Positions 48,786 through 58,805 are shown, counted from the stretch's first letter. The stretch is DNA of 64,000 nucleotides from Marinifaba aquimaris (GCF_013328345.1 NZ_JABULX010000025.1:1-64000), one strand, 5' to 3'. Notes: a model not told the origin generated them from the sequence alone. Translations and numbers: made by a program.

Positions 48786-49026
48786 ATACCATGTTGCGAG
48801 TTACATTGCGTATGCCTTTCCTAAGCATTTGACGCAAGTAAAGAGCACCATTGATGCTTTTGAGTTTGCCGAGGTACATGGCGACGATGACAATGGCCGC
48901 ATCATAGTGACCGTAGAAGGAAGCAGCACACAAGATTTAGTCGATGGATTTAGAGCACTAGAAAGCATTCCCCATATGTTAAGTGTCTCCCCTATCCACC
49001 ACGAATATATTGAAGAATCAGCCTGA
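48778..49026 (+). CDS. napD: NapD, NapA signal-peptide-binding chaperone
   Basis: NapD binds the Tat signal peptide of NapA and prevents premature export. The 82-residue protein has the small ferredoxin-fold pattern with EYHVASYIAYAFPKHL at the start and the conserved GRIIVTVEG strand, matching NapD in size and position before napA. Confidence 0.92.
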   Translation: MSEYHVASYIAYAFPKHLTQVKSTIDAFEFAEVHGDDDNGRIIVTVEGSSTQDLVDGFRALESIPHMLSVSPIHHEYIEESA

Positions 49027-49060
49027 TGTAGCAAAACCACATTAGCCACGGAGAAAAATA

Positions 49061-51543
49061 ATGCAATTAGATAGACGTCAGTTTTAAAGGCGAGTGCCGC
49101 TTCAGTCGCCGCGATTCCATTATCTGGTTACGCCAGCAATTTAATCACTTCAAGCGAGATCACCAAATTAACTTGGGATAAGGCAAAATGTCGTTTTTGT
49201 GGTACGGGGTGCAGTATCAATGTGGCAACTAAAGACGGTCGCGTTGTTGCTACTCATGGTGATATTAAATCCCCTGTTAATCGAGGCTTAAACTGTGTTA
49301 AGGGCTACTTCTTATCTAAAATCTTATACGGTGAAGATCGTCTCACTCAGCCTATGCTAAGAATGAAAAATGGCAAATATGCAAAAGATGGCGATTTTAC
49401 ACCTGTCTCTTGGGACACTGCATTTGATGTCATGGCTGAAAAATTCAAAAAAACCTTAAAAGAAAAAGGTCCTGAAGCAATCGGCATGTTTGGTTCTGGC
49501 CAATGGACAGTCATGGAAGGTTATGCCGCAGTCAAGTTGATGAAAGCGGGCTTTAGAAGTAACAATATCGAGCCCAATGCCAGACACTGTATGGCTTCTG
49601 CTGTTGTTGGTTTTCTGCGTACTTTCGGCATTGATGAACCCATGGGTTGCTATGATGACATAGAAGCAGCCGATGAGTTCTTCTTATGGGGCTCCAACAT
49701 GGCTGAGATGCATCCGATTCTTTGGACGCGTGTTACCGATAGACGCCTAAGTAAACCTGAAGTCAAAGTGACAGTACTTTCTACTTTTGAACACAGAAGT
49801 TTTGAGTTAGCTGATAACCCGATGATTTTTGAGCCGCAAACAGATTTAGCTATTTTAAATTTCATCGCCAACTACATCATACAAAACGACAAAGTTAACT
49901 GGGATTTTGTCAACAAACATACTAATTTCCGCCGCGGCCAAACAGATATTGGTTATGGCTTAAGAGATAGCCACCCGAAAGAAAAAGCAGCAAAAAATGC
50001 AGCGAATGCGGGTGACTCAACGCCAATGTCATTTGATGAATTTAAAGGCTTTGTCAGCGAGTATGACGTCAAATCAGTAAGCCAACTTTCAAAAGTGCCA
50101 GAAGATAAGTTAATCAAGATGGCTCAAGCTTATGCTGATCCTAATCGCAAAGTGACGTCTTTCTGGACAATGGGGTTCAATCAACACACCCGTGGTGTTT
50201 GGTGTAACAACCTTATTTACAATATTCACTTACTCACCGGTAAAATTGCTACACCAGGTAACAGCCCTTTCTCACTAACAGGCCAACCATCTGCATGTGG
50301 TACTGCTCGAGAGGTGGGGACCTTTGCCCACCGTTTGCCAGCAGATATGGTTGTTAACAATCCAAAACACCGAAAAGTTGCCGAAAAAATTTGGAAAGTA
50401 CCAGCAGGGACAATTGTTCCTAAACCTGGCTATCACGCCGTACTTCACAACCGAAAGTTAAAAGACGGTGAAATAAATGCCTACTGGGTGCAATGTAACA
50501 ATAACATGCAGGCAGCGGCCAATATCAACGAGGAAGGTTTTCCAGGTTACCGTAACCCCGATAACTTTATTGTCGTCACTGATGCTTACCCTACAGTAAC
50601 AGCACAAGCTGCTGACTTAATTTTACCTCCAGCTATGTGGGTTGAGAAAGAAGGGGCTTATGGTAATGCAGAACGAAGAACACAAGCTTGGTACCAGCAA
50701 GTTAAAGCACCAGGTGAAGCCAGATCAGATATGTGGCAACTGATGGAGTTTGCTAAACGCTTTAAAGTAGATGAAGTATGGCCTGCAGAGTTACTTGCAA
50801 AGTCACCTAACCTCAAAGGTAAAACCCTATACGAAGTACTCTACAAAAATGGCAATGTCGATAAGTTCCCTCTATCAGAAGTGCCAAAAGACAAACTCAA
50901 TGACGATGCAAAAGACTTTGGTTTTTATGTTCAAAAAGGTTTATTCGAAGAATATGCAACTTTTGGTCGCGGTAAAGCCCACGATTTAGCGCCGTACGAT
51001 GTATATCACCAAGTACGAGGCTTACGCTGGCCTGTTGTTGATGGTAAAGAAACCTTATGGCGCTATCGCGAAGGTGCTGATCCATATGTCAAAGAAGGTA
51101 AAAGCTTCGAGTTTTATGGTAAACCCGATGGCAAAGCAATCATTTTTGCCTTGCCTTACGAGGCACCAGCAGAAGTACCCGATAAAAACTACGACTTATG
51201 GCTTTCAACAGGACGCGTACTTGAACACTGGCACTCAGGTTCAATGACCATGCGTGTTCCAGAGCTTTATAAATCAATTCCTCATGCCTTGGTTTACATG
51301 CCCCCAGAAGATGCGAAAAAACGCAATCTTCGAAGAGGAGAAGAAGTAAAACTGGTTTCAAGAAGAGGTGAGATACGTATAAAAGTAGAAACCCGTGGTC
51401 GAAACAAGCCGCCAGAAGGCTTGGTTTATGTCCCTTGGTTTGATGCAGCTCGTCTAATAAACAAAGTGACATTAGATGCAACGGATCCGCTATCTAAACA
51501 AACGGATTTTAAAAAGTGTGCAGTAAGAATTGAGAAGGTATAA
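49061..51543 (+). pseudogene. napA: NapA, periplasmic nitrate reductase catalytic subunit, frameshifted near the start
   Basis: NapA reduces nitrate in the periplasm with a Mo-bisMGD cofactor and a [4Fe-4S] cluster. The ATG at 49061 starts a Tat signal (LDRRQF), then meets a stop (TAA, 49085-49087). The rest of the Tat signal and the entire protein continue in another frame ([16 protein letters not shown]..., codons from 49084 on). One extra T in the T4 run at 49082-49085 restores a protein of about 827 residues, the usual length. The cluster motif CRFCGTGC (from 49189) lies before the next in-frame start codon (GTG, 49222), so a downstream start would lose the Fe-S cluster and export signal. 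The body (about 773 residues) is otherwise intact. Either a real inactivating mutation or a sequence error. Confidence 0.9.
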
Positions 51544-51547
51544 GACG

Positions 51548-51997
51548 ATGAAGACAAAAATAGTTTTAAGCTTAGTTACTGTTTTAGCCTTGGTTTTTAC
51601 CGTCTCTGCGGATCCAATCAACCAAATTCGCAAAGCCGAAATAGACACCACTACAGAAGCACCCAATATTGCAAAAATGGTTAATGACGATGTTAAAAAG
51701 GGGCGAAACTACCCTATGCAGCCGCCATTAATTCCTCACAACATAAGAGATTATGAAGTCGATTTAAAAGTTAATAAATGCCTATCATGCCATGCCAGAA
51801 AGCGTACAGAAGAGACGCAAGCATCAATGATAAGCGTCACGCATTACATGGATAGAGACGGGAACTTCCTTGCTGAAGTATCACCTCGTCGCTATTTTTG
51901 TAACCAATGTCATGTGCCCCAAGCTGACTTGAGTGAACCAATAAAAAATACTTTCGTTGATTTAGATAAGGTTCTGAATAAGAAGTCGGAGAAATAG
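51548..51997 (+). CDS. napB: NapB, diheme c-type cytochrome subunit of nitrate reductase
   Basis: NapB is the periplasmic electron-transfer partner of NapA. The 149-residue protein has a signal peptide (about 1-20) and two heme-attachment sites, CLSCH and CNQCH. Its start follows the napA stop by 4 bp, giving coupled expression. The ATG 18 bp upstream, inside the napA end, is not preferred. Confidence 0.95.
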   Translation: MKTKIVLSLVTVLALVFTVSADPINQIRKAEIDTTTEAPNIAKMVNDDVKKGRNYPMQPPLIPHNIRDYEVDLKVNKCLSCHARKRTEETQASMISVTHYMDRDGNFLAEVSPRRYFCNQCHVPQADLSEPIKNTFVDLDKVLNKKSEK

Positions 51998-52000
51998 CAG

Positions 52001-52588
52001 ATGAAAGAATGGTTTCGAAAATACCTGAAAGTGTTAACACGCCCTAGCGTGCACTACAGTCTTGGCTTTCTAACTTTAGGAGGTTTCTTGGCAGGGATTA
52101 TTTTCTGGGGGGGATTCAATACTGCCCTTGAGGCAACGAATACAGAAGAGTTCTGTATTGGCTGCCATGAAATGGAAAATAATGTTTATCAAGAGATGAA
52201 AACCACTATCCACTACACTAACCGATCTGGTGTACGTGCAACATGCCCTGACTGCCATGTTCCTCACAACTGGACAGACAAAATGGCGCGAAAGATGCAG
52301 GCATCCAAGGAAGTGTGGGGCAAGATTTTTGGCACAATCAATACTCGAGAGAAGTTTGAAGCACAGCGTAGACGCTTAGCTGAACACGAGTGGGATCGCC
52401 TCAAAGCCAACGACTCACTTGAGTGTAGGAACTGCCATAACTTTGAATATATGGATTTTACTGCTCAAAGTGATCGAGCAGCATCTATGCACAGTACTTA
52501 TTTAGAAAAAGGCGAAAAAACCTGTATCGATTGCCATAAAGGTATTGCGCACGAGTTACCAGATATGAAAGGTGTAGAAGGCTGGTAG
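52001..52588 (+). CDS. napC: NapC, membrane-anchored tetraheme quinol dehydrogenase
   Basis: NapC takes electrons from quinol and passes them to NapAB. The 195-residue NapC/NirT-family protein has one N-terminal membrane anchor (about 20-42) and four CxxCH sites (CIGCH, CPDCH, CRNCH, CIDCH). It follows napB by 3 bp and ends the cluster. napG and napH are absent from the window. Confidence 0.96.
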   Translation: MKEWFRKYLKVLTRPSVHYSLGFLTLGGFLAGIIFWGGFNTALEATNTEEFCIGCHEMENNVYQEMKTTIHYTNRSGVRATCPDCHVPHNWTDKMARKMQASKEVWGKIFGTINTREKFEAQRRRLAEHEWDRLKANDSLECRNCHNFEYMDFTAQSDRAASMHSTYLEKGEKTCIDCHKGIAHELPDMKGVEGW

Positions 52589-52698
52589 CTAACAAATAGT
52601 CTTAAGTGGCAAGCATCTATATCTCGCCTATACTTTCCCTAAGAGATAGTAATAGGCGAGTTATTACTTATTCATTTAACACTACTAAGAAAAAAACA

Positions 52699-53106
52699 AT
52701 GAATACTATTGCCCAATATTGCACCCTTATAACGTTGACCTGCCTTAGCTTTGCCAGTATCTCAGCACCACCAAACCCATCTCCTTGGCAAAAAGCGAAA
52801 TTACAGGGCGCAAGTTACCGAGCAATAGGTCAAGAACCCGCCTGGCAACTTGAGGTTTACCACAAACAAAAACTGATATTAGTGACTAACTACGGAGAGA
52901 AGCGTACCGTATTTACCCAGCTAGAAATCATCTCTAGCCCAGAGAAAAAACAGACGCGTATTTCAGCACTCAACCCCTACCCTATTACCGTCCAAATCAA
53001 AGGCGAAAAATGTGTTGATACCATGTCAGGCCAAGAGTACTCATCAACAACAAAAGTCATATCTCACAGCAACACTTTTAAAGGTTGCGGTAAAGCACTG
53101 CATTAA
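52699..53106 (+). CDS. COG3650-like secreted protein
   Basis: This 135-residue protein has a signal peptide (about 1-21) and the pattern YRAIGQEPAWQLEVY, which resembles the GxEPxWxLEV motif of COG3650-type (META-related) envelope proteins. C-terminal Cys residues (CVDTMSG and GCGKALH) may form a disulfide. The start chosen places a signal peptide at the N terminus. A reading from 52606 would add a non-signal extension. Function unknown. Confidence 0.75.
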   Translation: MNTIAQYCTLITLTCLSFASISAPPNPSPWQKAKLQGASYRAIGQEPAWQLEVYHKQKLILVTNYGEKRTVFTQLEIISSPEKKQTRISALNPYPITVQIKGEKCVDTMSGQEYSSTTKVISHSNTFKGCGKALH

Positions 53107-53116
53107 ATTAAAGCGC

Positions 53117-53560
53117 TTAACCGTTTTCAAAGTGAGGGTTATTTTTCCATAGCGAGCGATCTTGCTCAGTTGCTGATTCATTACATTCTGCAAATAGGAA
53201 GTATTCATTACCCATCAAGGATTCATCTAGCTTTATATAGCCTTTACTACAAAAACCTTCTTTTTCTAGGTACTGCTCTGCCAGTGCTTGATATGACTCC
53301 AATAGCTTTTCTTCAGAGCGACTATTTCGTTTTTTAGGGTTGCTTCGAGGTGGCTCTTTTTTTACTTGGTTATTGGGATTTTCGATTGAACGTTTAATTT
53401 GTTTGTTCAAAGCAAAAATAGGAGATGCACTGTATTTAAACCACTTACTGCCATCATCATTTATCTGCGTCAGAAATTGCTGACGGTATTGTTGAGGATC
53501 TTTTTTTCCAGCGCAGCCAATGAGTATTGATGATGCTAATAAAAATAAAAGTATTCGCAT
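53117..53560 (-). CDS. Small lipoprotein of unknown function
   Basis: This 147-residue lipoprotein has lipobox LIGC (Cys16). A low-complexity basic middle (about 65-90, rich in K, R, P, N, S) is followed by a C-terminal part with two Cys residues. It is convergent with the 52699-53106 gene (10-bp gap) and in the same direction as trmN6. I do not recognise a family. Confidence 0.65.
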   Translation of the reverse strand: MRILLFLLASSILIGCAGKKDPQQYRQQFLTQINDDGSKWFKYSASPIFALNKQIKRSIENPNNQVKKEPPRSNPKKRNSRSEEKLLESYQALAEQYLEKEGFCSKGYIKLDESLMGNEYFLFAECNESATEQDRSLWKNNPHFENG

Positions 53561-53598
53561 AATTGAAGATTTTTTTCTTTAGCTTACATACTGAACAA

Positions 53599-54345
53599 TT
53601 AAAAAGCCAAATAAAAATCTTTGCATAATCGTTTATAATCCTCTGAATATTGACCGTCAGTTTGATGAATAATTAATTCCTCCACCAACGTTTTTTTACT
53701 TTCAGAGCCTTTACCTTTGGTGAACCTCATCAAACAGCGTTTATAAGCCTTTTTGCTATTTGCTTTGACATTAAGTTGCACAATTAATTGTAAGCCGACG
53801 GCTCTTGCTGCTGATTCAAAAACATTAGCTTGTGAAAAAGGTAACACCAGCTCGAAGGTGCCTTCACTATTTAGTAACCTAGCCACTAATTGTGCTAATT
53901 GTTGGAAATTTAATTCACTTTGTTGTCTGGCCTTTAGCCTTTGGTCGTCAGTAATTTGGGCTATTGACTGACCTAACTCAAAAAAAGGCGGGTTTGATAC
54001 AATCAAATCAAACCCATCTGGTGAGGTAAATTGCTTAGCATCAATTAACTCTACTTTGATATGATTATGCCAAGGACTATTTTGACTGTTTAACTCGGCT
54101 TGTTTAGCAGCGTATTTATCAATTTCTAGAGCAGTAACTGTAAATGAACGCCTCTGACTGGCTAATCGTTGAGCAAGCATTAAACTCACCAAACCAGAGC
54201 CTGCGCCTATATCCAATACTTGGTAGGACGCATTAGGTTGCTCAAGTGCAAGTTGACACCAAGCACCTAACATAATGCCATCAGTCCCTACTTTCATGGC
54301 ACATTGGCTATCATCAATAAAAAATGATTTAAACTGAAAACTCAT
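53599..54345 (-). CDS. trmN6: tRNA1(Val) (adenine(37)-N6)-methyltransferase
   Basis: TrmN6 (YfiC) methylates A37 of tRNA-Val. The 248-residue SAM enzyme has the nucleotide-binding VLDIGAGSGLVSLML motif and the NPPFF catalytic motif typical of N6-adenine methyltransferases acting on RNA. It lies 3 bp after the 5-oxoprolinase gene in the same direction, so the two could be co-transcribed. Confidence 0.92.
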   Translation of the reverse strand: MSFQFKSFFIDDSQCAMKVGTDGIMLGAWCQLALEQPNASYQVLDIGAGSGLVSLMLAQRLASQRRSFTVTALEIDKYAAKQAELNSQNSPWHNHIKVELIDAKQFTSPDGFDLIVSNPPFFELGQSIAQITDDQRLKARQQSELNFQQLAQLVARLLNSEGTFELVLPFSQANVFESAARAVGLQLIVQLNVKANSKKAYKRCLMRFTKGKGSESKKTLVEELIIHQTDGQYSEDYKRLCKDFYLAF

Positions 54346-54348
54346 AAA

Positions 54349-57300
54349 TTACTCAGCTAAATATCCACCGCCACCGGGTGTTTCAATTTTCAAACGTTCA
54401 CCATTACTCACTTTAAAACTACTGCGACTGGGCTTTTCAATGAACTGATCATCACAGGTTATGTGAAGGTTTTTTCCAACCTGCCCATCACCACCACCCG
54501 ATAACCCTTTGGGTGCAATAATTCGCGAGTTAGATAGTACACTCACTTCCATATCTTTTAAGAATAAAAGCTCCCTTATTAAACCGTTCCCGCCAACATA
54601 TTGACCCCGACCACCGGAATGTGAGCGAATTCCAAATTGCTGTAGTAATACTGGGTATTGCTGCTCTAAAACTTCAATGTCAGTTAACCTTGAATTCGTC
54701 ATATGAGAATGAACAGCATCACAGCCAGCAAATGGCTTGTTTTGATTATCAATACCGGCACCTGTACCACCTGCTAGCGTTTCATAATATTGGTAATCAT
54801 CATCACCAAAAGTGAAGTTATTCATGGTTGTTTGTGATGCAGCAGTTCTCCCTAATGCCAATAACAAACAAGAAACAATAGCTTGAGAAACTTCAACGTT
54901 ACCCGCGACTACAGCAGCTGGTGACACTGGTGCCAATAACGAACCTTCTCTAAGTCTAATGGTGATGGGCCTTAAACAGCCGGCGTTCAATGGAATAGCA
55001 TTATCGACGAGACATCTAAATACATAGATAACAGCGGCAAAAGTAACTGACTGCGGTGCATTGAAATTAGCAACATCTTGATCTGAGCTTTGACTAAAAT
55101 CCAAGACAACCGTTTTGCTTTGCTGATCCACCTGCACATCAACATCTATATAAGCTTGGTTATCCAACGGTAAGTTAAAGTGACCACTTTTCAATTTACT
55201 AATGGCGTTTCTCACAGCAAGCTCGGCATTGTCTTGTACCGCTTGCATCACAGTGTGTACATTATTAACGCCATATTTCTCAGTCAGGTCAACTAGCGCT
55301 TGAGCGCCCTGTTTATTTGCTGCTAACTGTGCACTTAGGTCAGCTAAATTTTGGGTAAAATTTCTTGCAGGATAAGTGGCCTGCATGAATAGCTGTTCCA
55401 ACAATGACACATCAAACTGGCCCTCACTGGCAATTTTTTCCCCTTCAAATAACAAACCTTCTTGCTCAATAGATTGACTATTTGCAGGCATTGAACCTGG
55501 CGTGATCCCACCCACATCAGCGTGATGAGCTCTAGATGCAACAAAAAAATCGGCCTTACTTGAACCTTGGCTAAATACAGGGCTAATCAAAGTTAAGTCT
55601 GGTAGGTGCGTACCACCGTGATATGGAGAATTGAGGAGATAAGCCTCCCCTGCTTTAAATTCATTGCGCTGCTTTTTTATCAAGCTCTTAACAGAGTGTG
55701 ACATTGAACCTAAGTGAACAGGAACATGAGGAGCATTGGCAACTAGCTCTCCATTTTGGTCAAATAGCGCGCAGGAAAAATCCATGCGCTCACGAATATT
55801 TACCGAGTGTGCCGTTTTTGCCAACGTCACCCCCATTTGCTCAGCAATCGACATAAACAAGTTATTAAAGACTTCCAAGCGGATCGGGGTTAAATCAAAT
55901 TGTTTTGTTAAACTAACACTCAATTTCCTAACAGGCGTCAATGCAAGCTGAGCTTGAGCAATAACTTCAGCTTGCCAACCATCTTCAACAACATTAGTGC
56001 CTGTTTTTTCTACAATAATTGCAGGTCCTACCACAACGTCACCTAACTTCAATTGGTGGCGATATACTGTTTGAGTAGGCTTGAATCGACCTTGAGTATA
56101 AATGCTGATTTCATCCCCAACATCAGTATTCTCAACGGGTTCTACCCTTGTGGTTCTTGCTGTTTGAGTATTGAGTAACTTAACTTGTACGACAACAGCA
56201 TCTAGCAATAAGCCTTGCTCACTGCGATAGCCAAATTCCTTGATGTGTTTATCTTCAAAGGCTTGTGCAAGTTGTTTAAGAATAAAGTCATTTGATGAGG
56301 TTTGCCAATCTTGGTCTGTTGGCCAATCAATCTCAATTCTAATCTCAGCACCTTGATATTTAACCAAAGCAATAATTTTGCTCTGAACAGGCAAAGTGCC
56401 ATTGCCTTCACCTTTTAATGTATCGATTAATGCTTTGTTTTGTTCGAAAAAATCACTTTTAACTTGTTGATAAAAAGCATCAACATCTTGTTTTATTTCT
56501 GCCAATTCACAAGTGACTAAAGGCGTTTGTAACGTCTTTTCTTTTAATAAAACCTGGTCAGCTAACCCAATACCATAAGCAGATAAAACACCAGCATATG
56601 GATGAATTAATACTCTTTGAATACCAAGTTGCTCGGCAATTAAGCAAGCATGCTGCCCGCCTGCACCACCAAACGATACCAGGCTGTAATCATCGAGTTG
56701 ATAACCTCTTGCCGAGGATATCTTTTTAACGGCATTAGCCATGCTATCTACTGCAATTTCAATAAAGCCAGCGGCAATAGCCTCTATAGTTAACTCGATA
56801 TTATCGAGTTTAAGTGTGTCTTGAACCTGCTTAATCTTATCTAGAGATGCTGATTTATCTAATGCTTGATCAGCATATTCACCAAACACTTTCGGAAACA
56901 ATTCCGGGTGAAGTTTACCCAAAATTAAGTTGCAATCAGTAACCGTTAAAGGTCCACCGTTTCGATAGCAAGCAGGCCCTGGATAGGCTCCTGCCGACTC
57001 TGGGCCAACTTGTAAGCGGCCATCTTGGTAATAACAAATTGAGCCACCACCTGCTGCAACCGTATGAATATGCATCATGGGTACAGCTAATTTAATACCC
57101 GCGACTTGCGTATCAAATACCCGTTCAAAGTCACTGTTACCATTATCATTTGCATAGTGAGAGACATCAGTAGAGGTTCCACCCATGTCAAAGCCGACAA
57201 CTTTATCAAAGCCTATTTGCTGAGCACTTTTAACTGCACCGACAATCCCTCCCGCAGGGCCTGAGAGAATGGCATCTTTGCCGCAAAATTGACTACCTTT

Positions 57301-58035
57301 AGCTAAACCGCCATTTGATTGCATAAAGTAAAGAGGCACATCAGGTAATTGCTCCGCAATAAAATCAACATAACGTCTCATCACAGGTGTTAAATACGCA
57401 TCAACAACGGTTGTATCGCCACGAGGTACATATTTTATTGTAGGGGAAACTTGATGTGATACTGAAACCTGAGAAAACCCAGCTTCTTTGGCTAACAGTT
57501 CAAGCGCTAATTCATGCTGAGGGTTTTTCCATGCATGGACTAATACAATAGCCACTGCATTGATGCCAGTTTCTCTGAGCGCTTTTAACGAAAACCGAGC
57601 CTGTTCAACATCTAACTTGGCCAGCACTTCACCATCGGCATTAATGCGCTCATTAATTTCCACCACTTGGCCATATAATCGTTCGGCAAGTTTAATATCT
57701 AAAGCGAAGATATCAGGTCTATGCTGTTGAGAAATCGCTAATGCATCTGCAAAACCTTTGGTCGTGATCAGTGCAGTGGGTTCACCTTTTCGTTCAAGTA
57801 AAGCATTAGTCGCAACAGTTGTACCTACTTTTACTTCACTTAATAGCTGACAAGGAATCGCTTGCTCATACGATAAACCTAAACAATCACGGATCCCTTG
57901 TATCGCAGAGTTTTCGTAATGTTTAGGGTTCTCAGATAAAAGTTTGTGGGTGATATATTGCCCTTCAGGGTTAAGCGCGATGATGTCGGTAAATGTTCCA
58001 CCACGATCAACCCAAAATCGCCAGCCTGCCTTCAT
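54349..58035 (-). CDS. 5-oxoprolinase (ATP-hydrolysing), fused hydantoinase A/B type
   Basis: This enzyme opens 5-oxoproline to glutamate with ATP hydrolysis, part of glutathione-related cycling. From MKAGWRFW the protein is 1228 residues and contains both halves of the family. Residues about 1-720 form the HyuA-like ATPase part (DRGGTFTDI, GFDMGGTSTD, AAGGGSI) and residues about 730-1228 the HyuB-like part (FSCALFDQNGELVANAPHVPVHLG). The fused form resembles eukaryotic 5-oxoprolinases and some bacterial ones. An upstream ATG adds 12 residues and is less likely. Substrate specificity between oxoproline and hydantoin is inferred. Confidence 0.9.
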   Translation of the reverse strand: MKAGWRFWVDRGGTFTDIIALNPEGQYITHKLLSENPKHYENSAIQGIRDCLGLSYEQAIPCQLLSEVKVGTTVATNALLERKGEPTALITTKGFADALAISQQHRPDIFALDIKLAERLYGQVVEINERINADGEVLAKLDVEQARFSLKALRETGINAVAIVLVHAWKNPQHELALELLAKEAGFSQVSVSHQVSPTIKYVPRGDTTVVDAYLTPVMRRYVDFIAEQLPDVPLYFMQSNGGLAKGSQFCGKDAILSGPAGGIVGAVKSAQQIGFDKVVGFDMGGTSTDVSHYANDNGNSDFERVFDTQVAGIKLAVPMMHIHTVAAGGGSICYYQDGRLQVGPESAGAYPGPACYRNGGPLTVTDCNLILGKLHPELFPKVFGEYADQALDKSASLDKIKQVQDTLKLDNIELTIEAIAAGFIEIAVDSMANAVKKISSARGYQLDDYSLVSFGGAGGQHACLIAEQLGIQRVLIHPYAGVLSAYGIGLADQVLLKEKTLQTPLVTCELAEIKQDVDAFYQQVKSDFFEQNKALIDTLKGEGNGTLPVQSKIIALVKYQGAEIRIEIDWPTDQDWQTSSNDFILKQLAQAFEDKHIKEFGYRSEQGLLLDAVVVQVKLLNTQTARTTRVEPVENTDVGDEISIYTQGRFKPTQTVYRHQLKLGDVVVGPAIIVEKTGTNVVEDGWQAEVIAQAQLALTPVRKLSVSLTKQFDLTPIRLEVFNNLFMSIAEQMGVTLAKTAHSVNIRERMDFSCALFDQNGELVANAPHVPVHLGSMSHSVKSLIKKQRNEFKAGEAYLLNSPYHGGTHLPDLTLISPVFSQGSSKADFFVASRAHHADVGGITPGSMPANSQSIEQEGLLFEGEKIASEGQFDVSLLEQLFMQATYPARNFTQNLADLSAQLAANKQGAQALVDLTEKYGVNNVHTVMQAVQDNAELAVRNAISKLKSGHFNLPLDNQAYIDVDVQVDQQSKTVVLDFSQSSDQDVANFNAPQSVTFAAVIYVFRCLVDNAIPLNAGCLRPITIRLREGSLLAPVSPAAVVAGNVEVSQAIVSCLLLALGRTAASQTTMNNFTFGDDDYQYYETLAGGTGAGIDNQNKPFAGCDAVHSHMTNSRLTDIEVLEQQYPVLLQQFGIRSHSGGRGQYVGGNGLIRELLFLKDMEVSVLSNSRIIAPKGLSGGGDGQVGKNLHITCDDQFIEKPSRSSFKVSNGERLKIETPGGGGYLAE

Positions 58036-58162
58036 GATATACGTTCTTTTTAGTCTTCTTATGGCGAGCATTTGACGAAATTACGACAAAAAATGCAAGC
58101 CAGTAACTTCATTAGTTATAGCCAACTGAATTTGTAAACTTAAGTAAAAACACAAAAAAGCA

Positions 58163-58190
58163 TGAACTAAGTTAAATAGGGTCAGTCTGA
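58163..58190 (+). promoter_or_regulatory. Sigma-E-like promoter of small RNA unit 1
   Basis: TGAACTA (58163-58169), 16-nt spacer, TCTGA (58186-58190). The pattern matches the RpoE consensus GGAACTT-N16-TCTGA, with one further -35 difference from the other units (T in place of the first G). Confidence 0.65.
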
Positions 58191-58195
58191 CTTAT

Positions 58196-58271
58196 TGTGA
58201 TTGGAATGTATTTTTGTTTTTCTCCCAAAACAAAACATTGTTTGCCCTACTCCCATGTAGGGCTTTTTTTT
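58196..58271 (+). ncRNA. Candidate small RNA, unit 1 of 5
   Basis: The predicted transcript is about 76 nt, starting roughly 6 nt after TCTGA. Hairpin 1 has stem TTTTGTTTT/AAAACAAAA with loop TCTCCC. Hairpin 2 has stem GCCCTAC/GTAGGGC with loop TCCCAT, followed by T8 (58264-58271). It is the most diverged copy, and its base differences in both stems are compensatory relative to the others. The exact 5' end is inferred. Confidence 0.65.
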
Positions 58272-58312
58272 GCCTGAAAAATGCGCTTTATGTAAAAAAT
58301 TTCAATATGCTG

Positions 58313-58340
58313 GGAACTAAACTAAAAACCGCCAGTCTGA
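58313..58340 (+). promoter_or_regulatory. Sigma-E-like promoter of small RNA unit 2
   Basis: GGAACTA (58313-58319), 16-nt spacer, TCTGA (58336-58340), as in known RpoE promoters such as that of degP. Confidence 0.7.
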
Positions 58341-58345
58341 TTTAT

Positions 58346-58423
58346 TGTGATTGGAATGTATTTTTGTTTATTTCCCTAAACAAAATTTTTAAATGCCCCG
58401 CTTCCCGAGCGGGGCTTTTTTTT
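58346..58423 (+). ncRNA. Candidate small RNA, unit 2 of 5
   Basis: About 78 nt. Hairpin 1 has stem TTTTGTTTA/TAAACAAAA with loop TTTCCC. The terminator hairpin has stem GCCCCGCT/AGCGGGGC with loop TCCCG, then T8 (58416-58423). The C-G pair replaces the T-A pairs of other copies. Confidence 0.7.
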
Positions 58424-58466
58424 GTCTGAAGAAAATGCGCTTGATATAAAAAACTTCAATATGTTG

Positions 58467-58494
58467 GGAACTAAGCTAAAAACCGCCAGTCTGA
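58467..58494 (+). promoter_or_regulatory. Sigma-E-like promoter of small RNA unit 3
   Basis: GGAACTA (58467-58473), 16-nt spacer, TCTGA (58490-58494). Confidence 0.7.
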
Positions 58495-58499
58495 CTTAT

Positions 58500-58575
58500 T
58501 GTGATTGGAATGTATTTTTGTTTATCTCCCTAAACAAAATTTTTAAACGCCCTGCTTCCCGAGCAGGCTTTTTTT
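58500..58575 (+). ncRNA. Candidate small RNA, unit 3 of 5
   Basis: About 76 nt. Hairpin 1 has loop TCTCCC on stem TTTTGTTTA/TAAACAAAA. The terminator hairpin CCTGCT-TCCCG-AGCAGG has one G fewer on the 3' side than units 4 and 5, then T7 (58569-58575), so its terminator is the weakest of the five. Confidence 0.65.
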
Positions 58576-58618
58576 GCCTGAAGAAAATGCGTCTGATGAA
58601 AAAAACTTCAATATGTAT

Positions 58619-58646
58619 GGAACTAAGCTAACAAACGTCAGTCTGA
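58619..58646 (+). promoter_or_regulatory. Sigma-E-like promoter of small RNA unit 4
   Basis: GGAACTA (58619-58625), 16-nt spacer, TCTGA (58642-58646). Confidence 0.7.
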
Positions 58647-58651
58647 ATTAT

Positions 58652-58729
58652 TGTGATTGGAATGTATTTTTGTTTATCTCCCTAAACAAAATTTTTAAAT
58701 GCCCTGCTTCCCGAGCAGGGCTTTTTTTT
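58652..58729 (+). ncRNA. Candidate small RNA, unit 4 of 5
   Basis: About 78 nt. Hairpin 1 has stem TTTTGTTTA/TAAACAAAA with loop TCTCCC. The terminator has stem GCCCTGCT/AGCAGGGC with loop TCCCG and T8 (58722-58729). Nearly identical to unit 5. Confidence 0.7.
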
Positions 58730-58772
58730 GCCTGAAGAAAATGCGCTTGATGAAAAAAAATTCAATATGTAG

Positions 58773-58800
58773 GGAACTAAGCTAACAAACGTCAGTCTGA
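58773..58800 (+). promoter_or_regulatory. Sigma-E-like promoter of small RNA unit 5
   Basis: GGAACTA (58773-58779), 16-nt spacer, TCTGA (58796-58800). Confidence 0.7.
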
Positions 58801-58805
58801 CTTAA

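Noticed and set aside
49078-49090. Programmed -1 frameshifting to make NapA
   Set aside because: The GTTTTAA context lacks a good slippery heptamer (tRNA re-pairing on GTT is poor) and no downstream stimulator hairpin is visible; NapA needs no frameshift in relatives.
58214-58631. Two open reading frames (58214-58429 and 58422-58631) inside the repeat array
   Set aside because: They share internal repeats only because they cross the DNA repeat units; they run through hairpins and terminators and have no ribosome site or recognisable protein features.
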